Origin: Rhynchopus euleeides
Taxonomy: Eukaryota > Euglenozoa > Diplonemea > Diplonemida > Diplonemidae
Direction of reading: 5' to 3'
NCBI GenBank assembly: GCA_963210315.1
Contig: OY723279.1
Coordinates: 1,736,001 to 1,800,000, forward strand
Length of the DNA stretch: 64,000 nucleotides
Both the position numbers and the translations under genes were made by a program. Positions 33,525 through 43,167 of the stretch are shown here, piece after piece. How positions within the stretch are numbered: position 1 is the first letter of the stretch; each line of letters starts with the position of its first letter. The notes under the pieces were generated by a model. The model worked only from the letters and a program-made list of their open reading frames with translations, searched no databases and was not told the origin of the DNA.

Positions 33525-35552
33525 CATACATCGGGCGTTATTGCGTTACCAGTAACGGTAATACCGTTATTTTTTCGGTAAAATAACTTACCGTTAATAA
33601 CGTTCCAGAACGGCCGAATAACGTTATCCGAAAATCGGTAACGTTATTTTTCCGCGTTATACCGTTATCGATAACGGTAATACCGTTATTACCGTTATCA
33701 GGAACGGTAATAACGTTATCGGTAACGTTATTACCGTTATTACCGTTATCGGTAACGGTAATACCGTTATCAGTAACGGTAATAACGTTATCGGTAACGT
33801 TATTACCGTTATTACCGGTAATACCGCGTTATTTTCGGTATTTTTGGGCAACTTCTATAGGGGGGCCCTTTTCGAATTTTTTTTTCGGGGTGGCCAGAAT
33901 GGGCTGTTTTAGGCTATTTGAGGCCATTTTCGAGCAAATTTTTGGGTTTAGAGCCACGCAAAGGGTCTAAAATGGGCATGCCAATCTCAAAAAATGCTCA
34001 AAATTCCGAGAGATTTCAGATTTTTCGAATTTTTTGACCGAGAAAATTCTGACCCCAAAATGTGGTCCTTGTGGTCTGGAACTGTCCGTTGTCGAAGGAA
34101 TTGGTGAAAAAATCGTGATTTTTGGCCTCTGGATCACCCATGCCGTCCCAGAAATCAAGCAAAAGAGGTTTGGTAGGTGCATTTTTGGGTGAACATGAGC
34201 CATTGTGCCAACCTGCTTGATTTCACCCGAAAATTGGAATCCGTTGAATATGGTTTCTGATGAAAATGTGAAAATTTTCGACCTTCTTCGCAGTTTTTGC
34301 CACTTCCTTGCCCCATCTTTCCCACCCAAAATCGAAGTACCGTGAATGGTGTTGTTGAAAGGTCCAAATTTCGTTGGTTGTGCGTAGTTCTGCCGAAATC
34401 GTGCACACGTTGTGCATAGTGCATGTGTAACGCCATTTGCGACCAAAATGTAAATTTCCTGCACCCGAGCGTTGACGCTTCCACACACCCTTACAAACCC
34501 ACTTGCCTGATGAAGGGGGTGGTGTGTAGAGCACGTTTGGCAGGGCTGAATGACACTTTCCGCGCGAAGGTCGTGTGCGTAATTAAAAAACGGTCCGAGG
34601 GCCGGAGGCCCGAGGCCTTTTTTTACCTGCACGAGGGTGCAATTGAGGCCGATACGGGGTGCAGATGATGGTTTCTTGCACAACCCAGTCATGTTTTGCA
34701 CATCACGACGAACTCGGAAATTCCTCATATTTGCACTCCAGGTCTCATATTTGCACTGGTGCAAATATGGGACCTGGAGTGCGTGCAAATAATGACTGGG
34801 GGGTGCAAGAAAGTTCAAATTGCGTAGTTCCTGCGTACTTCGTGCGTAGCCCGAGCGTACTTTGGGTAGTTCGTGCGTATATTGTGCGAAGCGTCTTTGA
34901 CAGCACCAGTAACGGACTTTTGGAACGTAACTATTTTAGAACGGACCGGGAAAAAATGGGCACGTCGCTACTTCGCGCTACTTCGTCGCTCGTAACGAGT
35001 AAAAATATCAGGTGGTTTATACACCGCCAATGTGAGGTGTGCGGGTGTATTCCTGAAGGATTCACTTCTGCGTCCACACTGAGTGATTTTGGAGTGATTT
35101 TCACTCCAAATTTCACTCCAGGAACATTGGATGCTGCAAGGTTGCAGGGGTTTCTGCAGTATTTGCCTTGAAAAAGCCAAAAAACATGATTTTTTCACGA
35201 AACTCGACATGTCCGTGCGTTATTATCCAAAAAATGGTCCCAGGGGGGTATTCTGGAGCCATCTCCACCAAAAACTACACCATCCGCCCGCAAAATTGTC
35301 CGAATAACGCAAGTTTTCATGAAAATAACGGAAAAATAACGCGTTATTTTAGGAGAAAACGTTTTCCAATTTTTTGACATCACGGAGTGGCCCCCTGGAG
35401 TGATATTTTACCCAAGAAAATTCTTTTAGGGGGGGTAGGGACCCGAGTTTCGGGTCAGATTCACCGGGAAATGCTGCCTTTTTTGGGGTCAAAAAATAAC
35501 GCAAAAATAACGTTATTACCGTTACTGGTAACGGAATAACGCCCAATGTATG
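33525..35552 (-). mobile_element. element I, copy 2, uninterrupted
   Basis: A 2,028-bp copy, inverted relative to copy 1, with ends CATACATCGGGCGTTATT and the inverse. Internal sequence is almost identical to copy 1, showing only scattered single-base differences. It gives the empty-site reference for the hAT MITE and LINE insertions in copy 1. Flanking bases do not show an obvious target duplication. Confidence 0.9.
34469..34584 (+). repeat. dispersed repeat S, subfamily a, inside element I copy 2
   Basis: Counterpart of 10411-10526 in the other I copy, and close to the free-standing copy at 59742-59856. Confidence 0.8.
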
Positions 35553-35942
35553 TTAAATTTATATTTTTCGAAAATATTTCCAAAATATTTTTATATTTTG
35601 GTGCCCCTGATTTACCCCTTTTTCACTACGCACAAACTACGCAATCTGGGGGGGGGTCTCGCTTTTTGGTCCCCCCCCAGTTTTTTTTGGTCCCCCCTTT
35701 CTGTGTGGCTACTGAGACAGGACTGGAGGCACTGCGCTGACCGAGCAAAAAATTATTGCCAGAACTCACTATACACCGTACGAAAGAACGCACGACATGT
35801 GGGGCGGGACTCCAGAAACACCTGGGCAAGGTTGCCCCATGCCCAGAAACACCTGAGAAGGAAGTGAGTTCCAGGAGCCGCGTAGAACACCCTCGAGATT
35901 GTGAATGATGATACGATCACAGCCTTCAGGGCGCTGCGAGGT

Positions 35943-36142
35943 NNNNNNNNNNNNNNNNNNNNNNNNNNNNNNNNNNNNNNNNNNNNNNNNNNNNNNNNNN
36001 NNNNNNNNNNNNNNNNNNNNNNNNNNNNNNNNNNNNNNNNNNNNNNNNNNNNNNNNNNNNNNNNNNNNNNNNNNNNNNNNNNNNNNNNNNNNNNNNNNNN
36101 NNNNNNNNNNNNNNNNNNNNNNNNNNNNNNNNNNNNNNNNNN
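35943..36142. other. assembly gap (200 N)
   Basis: Exactly 200 N, so probably a gap of unknown true size. It lies inside element F. Confidence 1.
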
Positions 36143-37404
36143 AAGTGCCTGCTGGACCCCTATGTCCTTCAGGCCCCAAAGCAGGCAACGATATGGGAGC
36201 AACCTAACAGGGGAGGTGAAGAGGGCACGGGTCTTAGCCTGATGACACACTGCAACCTCAAGGTGACTGGCGACACCTCTCCCACAGTCTGCGGCGACTC
36301 TGCCGTGGCGACAAGGCTTCCTGTCATGGGAGATCGCTGCGTGGATCAACGTGGCACTACCCGTGTGCTCGGCAGGTTGTTTCGGCACCTGTTTTCTCCG
36401 TGTCATGCTTTTCGTGAGCGTGTCAGGGATGTTGGCACACGCTGGGGAGGGTTCACATGATGACATAACATATATCAGAAGCACACACCCACGTGGCGCT
36501 GTCCTTGGCAGGACTTTGAAAGTGCCGCCTTGATATCCTTGTTGGATAGAACCCTCATATCACACCCTCAATCAGCTGACGACTGAGTGAGAAAAAGTGA
36601 GAAATCAGCCATGTTTGGCTGACAAATGACGACTCGTGACTCACAGTGACTCGTAGCGAGGGCCCCCTATACGGTATTTTTGCCAAAAATATGTTTCATT
36701 TTCGCATAAAAAAATATTTTTATATTTTTCGAAAATATTTCCAAAATATTTTTATATTTTGGAAATATTTTGAAAATATTTCGAAAATATTTTTATATTT
36801 CGGAAATATTTTGAAAATATTCCAAACATAAAAAAATATGTTGAAAATATTCCAAACATAAAAAAATATTTTCAAAAATATAAAAATATGTTGGAAAAAA
36901 CCTTCCTAATCCGGCGATTTATAGGGGGACCCTTTTCGAATTTTTTTTGGGGAAGGGGTAAATTGAACGTTTTTGGCCATTTGAAGCCACTGCGAGCATT
37001 CCCGGGCCTCGGAAATCAGATTTTTGCCCCTGAAATGCGGTACCGGTCCGGACGAAAATCCGAAAATTCGCGCCAAAAAATGACCCCCGAAGCTGCGGTC
37101 TGGGTCCAAAGGATTTGTGCCAAGGGCCGTTATGGACACCCCGTAAACCCTTCTGGGACCAAAAAGTGCACGAAAGGGGTTAAAACGGCCTAATTCGTTG
37201 ATTTGTTGCATTTCCCAGCCAAAAATCGATTTTTTGGCTTGGCGAGTAGTTGGCGAAAATCGCGAAAAATCCCAAAAATATCGATTTTTCACATGGAAAA
37301 TGGGACCAAAAACCGGGTTCTGGCCATTTCTGGGTGGTTTTTCGGGGTTTCCAGACAATGTTCGCCATTTTTCTGCCCGAAACCCCAGCCTGCTTGCATA
37401 CACG
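36143..37404. other. interior of element F right of the gap
   Basis: No gene recognised. 36143-36650 is mixed sequence. 36700-36890 is AT-rich and made of AAATATTTT-type words on both strands, related to 35560-35600 and to 39000-39080. 36900-37200 contains CCGGTCCG-type sequence without recognised features. Confidence 0.5.
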
Positions 37405-37563
37405 TTAAGTCGAATAAATTAGACATAAGCAGAAGAGCAACATCATAATGTTCGTGAGAATGTCACCCCCCAAGCGGAGGCCGAGGGTGACATTCTCTCG
37501 GGGTACCCTCGGTAAGTCTAATAAACTAGACATAACCAGAAGACCAACATCATCATGTTCGTG
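37405..37563 (+). repeat. 52-bp direct repeat enclosing a perfect hairpin
   Basis: A 52-bp unit (37405-37456 and 37512-37563, about 90% identical, containing AATAAA/TTAGACATAA and CATGTTCGTG-like words) repeats on either side of a hairpin. GAGAATGTCACCC at 37456-37468 pairs perfectly with GGGTGACATTCTC at 37485-37497. Confidence 0.8.
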
Positions 37564-37969
37564 CTAGCACTTTGTGCGCCAAAAAACAGGTTACGCTCTT
37601 CATTTGGCTGCGTTCAACGAAAAAAAGACACTTCTTTCTGGAGTTTAGCTAGCACGATTCAGTTGGTCAAATCATGTGTCTGGTTTCTTCTGCCCCCCAC
37701 CCCCGTGCAAGGTCATGTGCCCCATCCCATCGCTTGTTGTCTTGATTGCAGGGCTCCGCACTTTTTTGCTGTGCATGCTTGCGCTTCTCGCCTCCACACA
37801 CCACCCTGGGGGGAGGGACAGAGGGCGGAGGGGGCTACACACTTACACAACCGATTCGGTCAAACAATGCCACGTCATCCCCATTGGGGTCCTGGACCGC
37901 GGCGTCTCTCCCAGCGAATTGGTGTCGTCATCAGGCAGGCTAAGTAGTTGTCTACACAGGACATTGGTT

Positions 37970-38644
37970 TTAAGGGGGTCTGAGTTCTGCGGAACTGGCT
38001 TCAAGGGACGCCCCCTCGTAATGACTGGGTGGATGGAGCCAAGTAATACCAGGTGGTCGGACACCGGAACTCTCGGCATTTATTAGTCGCGGGAACTGTG
38101 TCCGTGTGGTCGGGTGTGACCCCTTCCGATTCCACTGATTCCACTCTTGAACATGTAGTGTTGAAAGATACTTGGTGTTCTGATGTTTTACAGGGTACTT
38201 GACAAAGGAAAGAGGGTGGTCAGTCTTGTGATCCACCCTGAATCCTTCCTGTGAGCAGCAGATCCACAACACCTCGACTTCTTTCAGCGGCTGTATTGAT
38301 ATTGCCTGACACAGCAAACATGATTCAATTGGAGGAACAAGCCTCGTACACCAGCGGCCCAAAAGGTGGATTTCATGTATGGTTTTAGGATTTCCCTTAC
38401 TACTGATGGTGTAGAGACTACAAAGCCTGACCTGATGACGCCGCCATGAACCTGGGAGACACGCCGCGTGAGAAGGGACCTCGGTGCGGGGTGGCGTGAA
38501 GATCCTGCCTGAGTGCCCTCGTCGGGACCCGCGGTAAACCGTGGCGTTCCCCCCGAGGCAAGTCCAGGACGAAGGTTGCAGATAACCGCTGCACCTCTTC
38601 GTCCGAAAGGAGCTCACAGGATAGGGGAACTGCCCACACCCCAC
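37970..38644 (-). other. 224-codon minus-strand open frame, unassigned
   Basis: An open frame inside element F with unusually balanced composition compared with surrounding shadow frames (many Trp, Cys, His and Ile). A second minus-strand frame (38418-39095) overlaps it and also looks partly coding-like. I recognise no family. It may be decayed coding sequence of a mobile element, or chance. Confidence 0.3.
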
Positions 38645-39116
38645 TCACGACAGTGTATCCGAAAGGTGCACTGCGCGTGTGGTGGCGGTGTCGGGTCCAG
38701 ACCCACCTCGTTCCCCCATGCCCGTCAGTTGTTGCCCCTCCAGGGGTGGCTGCTGTCTGGCATGGGGGGCGCCCTCCCTGCCTTGCAAGGAAAAATGTAG
38801 AACGGCATGCTGCCCGTTTCTTCATTTTTTCACCTTGCCTGGCAGGGGGGGGCCCACCCTCACGGGGGGAAAAAGAGGAACGGCATGCTGCCCGTTCACT
38901 CTTTTTTCCTCCCGTCGTGGGTGGGCCCACTTCCGGCCATAAAATTGGCCGGAAATTTTTTTCAGCAAAAAATCCATTTTTTGCTGAGCATAGAAAAAAT
39001 ATTTTGGAATATTTTTTGGCAAAAATATTTTTGAAAATATTTTTTGAAAGTTGCAAACATAAAAAAATATTCTGGAATATTCTGGCCCAAAACATATGTT
39101 TGGGGCACTATGCCTA

Positions 39117-40264
39117 GGGGGGGTCAAATGGGGGTGACAAACACGATTTTTCAAAAAACCGGCGCAGAGGCCCCAAAGCCCCCGTAAACCCTCCAAACCC
39201 CCCCAGATCGGTCCGGAAACCCATCGAACCCCACTTTTCCACCATTCCGGGCACCTCAGGTGCCCGAATTGGGGTACCTAAATTTTGTGCCACCGTTTGG
39301 TACCGGACAGTGCCACTGTGTGGGAGGTTGGAAAAGAAAATGCCCCAACACACCACATCTGAGGGTTGCAATGCATGTTGCTTGCCAACCACGTCATCCG
39401 GTGGGTGTCAGGCGCTATGTAGGTGGCATGAGCCAGGTCTTCGATGTGTTCTGGCTTGTATATGTACCTCCCTGCCTGCGGCACAGGCACTGCCTTTGTC
39501 CCCCACACCAGCCACAGAGAGCGTATTGTACTCGGTCCACGGTTGCTGATTCATTGTGATGCGTTGTATCCTCGAGTGAACGTCACACACTAGTGGCACC
39601 ACCACCCGCCATCCGAGAGCTGTATTGACTTTGCGCCCTTCCGTTGCATTCACCTCGCCACGCATATTGCACCGTTCAGTACCAGTGCTCTTGGGCCAGG
39701 CAAAGTAGACCGCAGCAACTACCAATTCTGGCACAATGGGTACCACGACAGCGCACTTCGTGTGTTCCCGGAATGTACAGCTCGTGTTGCAACAGTCGTT
39801 GTCAACACATCCCGGTTGTGGAGCACTGCTGCACAGGAATCACACGACCATCTGGACTTGTTCCGTACCTACAGGCAGCCTCCCGGTGCATGGTGGCAGG
39901 GAGGTACATATACAAGCCAGAACTCATCGAAGACCTGGCTAATGCCACCTACATAGCGCCTGACACCCACCGGATGACGTGGTTGGCAAGCAACATGCAT
40001 TGCAACCCTCAGATGTGGTGTGTTGGGGCATTTTCTTTTCCAACCTCCCACACAGTGGCACTGTCCGGTACCAAACGGTGGCACAAAATTTAGGTACCCC
40101 AATTCGGGCACCTGAGGTGCCCGGAATGGTGGAAAAGTGGGGTTCGATGGGTTTCCGGACCGATCTGGGGGGGTTTGGAGGGTTTACGGGGGCTTTGGGG
40201 CCTCTGCGCCGGTTTTTTGAAAAATCGTGTTTGTCCACGTAAAAGGGTGGCATTTGACCCCCCC
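39117..40264 (+). mobile_element. element D, family ABCD, copy 4
   Basis: A 1,148-bp copy, virtually identical to A, with TA at 39115-39116 (shared with the right end of F) and 40265-40266, followed by a run of about 18 C. The orientation and left neighbour repeat the E-A arrangement. Confidence 0.93.
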
Positions 40265-40266
40265 TA

Positions 40267-40975
40267 CCCCCCCCCCCCCCCCCCCTCCAAACAAAAGCCA
40301 ACCCACACCCAGTCGGGACCCCGTGAGCTTCTTTTTAACTTGTCCAGGGCCCCCCCCTCACCCCCACCCCCACTCTCCCATCCCCGATACCCTGCCCCCT
40401 CCCCCGCCCCTCTCTGCCGGGCTGAAGGTGTACCACTCGTGATGAGGGCTGGGCTGATTGTGCGCGCCGCCTGATCACGTTTGGAAGGCCTCCTGTATAC
40501 CCGGTCCATGGCGGGGGAGGGAGGGGGGGAAGGGAACAGCCAAAAGGTGTTTTCAAAATGATGGCCTGCAGTAGCGTGGCCCTGGCAGTGAAGGAGGGGA
40601 GACACACACACATAGGGCGCCCGCCTGTCCCCCGGCCCCCCTCCCCCATCCCCGCACTTCAGATGTCACTTCGATGTGGGGGGTAGATGGCGCCCTATGC
40701 TATGTTTCATCCCCTTCTCCTGTGCTTCCAGGAAGAAGGAAAGCGGCTCCGCTTTTCCAACACATCACCACCTCCTCCTCCTCCACACCCGCACCCCCTC
40801 TTCCTCAGGCCAACACCCCTACCCACCACACCCACATACACAGCAACGTCGGGGTGGGCGGGGTGTGGGGCTAAGGCTAAGATCCGCTTCCACACGGGTC
40901 GACCCCACTAAAAATAACGCTGATCCCTGCACCCACACACATGAAGGCGGGTCGGCACCTCGACCCGGCCAGACG
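40267..40975. other. spacer upstream of the unrecognised gene
   Basis: A C run, then C-rich low-complexity sequence. The frame of the downstream gene stays open upstream of its ATG, but the predicted residues are compositional noise. Confidence 0.55.
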
Positions 40976-42275
40976 ATGAAGTCTTTTGAGGACCTGGAGA
41001 GGCGGTTCTACCAACTGGCGGCGGAAGTGAGCCTGCCGACACTGGACAGGATCATGTTTGCCAACAACCTGCTCGACACGGGGGACGAGGATAGAGGCGC
41101 GCTGAGTGATATCGTCCGCCTCCTGAAGGAGCACAAACACCGCACCGTGGATGTGGTGGACGCGATACGGCAGCGCGAGGAGGTGCTGGGGAGGCTATGC
41201 GCGCAGGTCCCTCTGTTCGAAGGAGGCTGCGCCTCGCTTGAGGTGCAGACGCGCACCCTCCGCTTGGTGTACCTCCTGCAGCAGAGGACGCAGCGGGTTG
41301 TGGAGGGGATAGTGCGCTGGAGGGCACTCCTCACACGCCCCTACGGCTTCATCTACCAGGGGCAGAACTACATCCTGCGGATAGCGCGGGACAGCAAGGC
41401 GCTGGGGGAGTCCAGCATCGCGGAGGTGCTGCCTCTGCAGACAGCCGCCTTTCCCCTCAGCTCGAATAGCCCGTCGCTTTCGATGTTTACCTGCACCGGG
41501 GTGGCGAAGGACGGTTCGATGGCCCCGGTGTCCAACGGGGGGAACGGTGCGGCGACGCCGCAGCTCCTGCTGCGCTTGAAGCGGTGTGAGCGTGTGATAG
41601 CGAAGGAGTTTGACTCGCAGCTGTCCCTCCTGCATGATCTGAGCTCGCTGTGTGTCGAAGGGCTCTTCCTCCCGGTGCTGAGCACGGGGGTGGTTCCGAA
41701 CTGCACGACGGGGGTCCCGATTAACAGCAGGAAGTTCTCGCTCAAGCAGGCCTCCCTGCTGTCGAAGTGCTACGACATGCTGACCAAACCGCCTCCGCTG
41801 TCGCAAGGTATGGAGGCAGGCAGGGGACGAATAACCACGTGACACTTTCCCGCCCACACTGTGGTGGGTCCAGACCCCTCCCCCCCACACGAGAGTGCGT
41901 TGACGCTTCTACACACAAACCCTGAAATGATAATCGCACCCTGAGCCTGATGAAGGGTGGGGTTAGTGTATAGAGCACGTTTGGATGCTTGCTGTGGTGG
42001 GTGACTTTCTGCTCACACGAGTGTGCGGAAAAATACGATCTCACAGGAGCCGCGTGCTGCTGTAGTGACGTTTCCCCCCCCTCCTCCCCTCCCCCAGTCT
42101 ACCCAACCCAACTCCACACTCCCTCCAACCAGACTTCTTTGCCCAATGCGCGCGCTCTGCCGGCGCTTCCTGCGACGATGAACTTCCAGACGAAACCTCA
42201 GCACAGCCGCCACCCGCCGGACCCGGCGTGCCCAGCAGCGCTGCCCTGCCACAGGCGGTGGAGGGTATTGCGTGA
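40976..42275 (+). CDS. unrecognised two-exon protein, 324 residues
   Basis: Exon 1 is 40976-41807 (GTATG donor, phase 1). Exon 2 is best placed at 42133-42275, using the CAG acceptor at 42130-42132. That joins KPPPLSQ to DFFAQCARSAGASCDDELP and ends at a TGA. The protein starts MKSFEDLERRFYQL and has a helical N-terminal third. A conserved-looking segment at about 123-150 follows (IVRWRALLTRPYGFIYQGQN), then a Ser/Gly-rich linker, a helical region (LKRCERVIAKEFDSQLSLLHDL) and a Pro/Ala-rich acidic tail. No transmembrane segment or catalytic motif is seen. Third-position GC and the helical pattern support a real gene. I cannot name the family. An alternative acceptor at 42097 gives a longer, less protein-like tail. 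Repeat S lies in the intron. Confidence 0.65.
41897..42031 (+). repeat. dispersed repeat S, subfamily b, copy 2
   Basis: Near-identical over about 90 bp to 22336-22466 and then diverging. It lies in the intron of the unrecognised gene. Confidence 0.82.
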
Positions 42276-43167
42276 CCGCGGTGGGCAGCAGGCCTCTGTC
42301 TCTGCCTCTGTCTGGGGAGGAGGGTGCCCCACACACACGACGACCCGGCAGTCGGCTCGCATTTCCAACGAGTCGGTGCTGACTGCACCGCGCCGTGCGT
42401 TACGACCTGTATCGGCCCAGGGGGCGGAGGCCCGCCCCTGCTCTGATGCTGAGGTGTTGTTGTTTGTTGCAGAATCCGTGCTGTGTGCATTGCCATGCCA
42501 CACCCGCCCGGTCTGCGTCTGTCTGTGTCCTGCTGTCTGTGTGTCTGTCTGTGCCACCCCACCTCCGGGGGTGCCGTGGGTGTGTGCGGTGTGGGGGTCT
42601 GCTGGCTATCCCACAGGGGACAGGGCGGCAGTCCTGCCAGGTCGGGTGGGGAGCGGCCTAGCAGTCTCGGTGGCGTGCGCGCTGCCCGGCTCTGATGTGC
42701 GACGCGAGGTTGGTTGCACAGACGTGGTGTTGCGCCACTCGCCCGCCCCCCTCCCCGCCCAGCCATTCACCGTATTTGTCCAATCATCAGAAGAAGCGGA
42801 GCTTGGGCAACCGTGATTCCAAACCGCGTATTATTTGACACATCGGCGCTTCCACGCACCAACACAAACCTGTGCATGGATTTCCGGCAGGGTTGGCGAT
42901 TCTTAGCCAAGTACCAGTGGCAGGAACCCATGCCGAACCAAAACGTACTGGGGGTCTTCGCTGGTCGTTATCCTTCGTCGATCTTCGTCAGTTTAGCCAA
43001 TTCAACAGCAAATGCACCAAAATTCACTGATCACCCCGTAGCGAAGACCCCCACTGATCATACCGACAAGTTCACCACACCCCACCACATCCCCCGACAG
43101 ATATATCAAGCCCACCCCTGTTCACAACCAGCTGCCATCTCGCCAGGCCTGCTGCTGCCTCTGCAGG
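42276..43167. other. spacer upstream of the sacsin-like gene
   Basis: No gene recognised. The last 60 bp (from about 43106) are shared with the region just upstream of the second sacsin-like copy, so that part was included in the duplication. A CTCTGCAG directly before the ATG could be a splice acceptor of a 5' UTR intron. Confidence 0.55.
42948..43056 (+). mobile_element. MITE L, copy 3 (diverged)
   Basis: Ends CTGGGGGTCTTCGCT and AGCGAAGACCCCCACTG inverted, 109 bp. The tips match copies 1 and 2 but the interior does not, so it is a family member rather than a recent copy. Confidence 0.6.

Larger units (their letters stand above)
33489..39114. mobile_element. element F, large TIR element carrying element I
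   Basis: The left end is GGCATGGGCCCCCAAACATAT and the right end is the inverse with mismatches (GGCATAGTGCCCCAAACATAT read inward), with TA outside each end (33487-33488 and 39115-39116). The tip GGCAT is shared with element E. The left flank is a C run; the right TA is shared with element D. It contains I copy 2, the assembly gap, an AT-rich ATATTTT-word block (36700-36890), a duplicated segment (37405-37563) and minus-strand coding-like sequence near 38 kb. Because TIR identity is imperfect and a gap lies inside, treat the full extent as a hypothesis. Confidence 0.6.

Noticed and set aside
41989-42816. Longer C-terminal extension of the unrecognised gene through 42816
   Set aside because: The residues become simple Cys/Val/Ser repeats from GT-rich DNA. 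The acceptor at 42130-42132 gives an in-phase, protein-like end.
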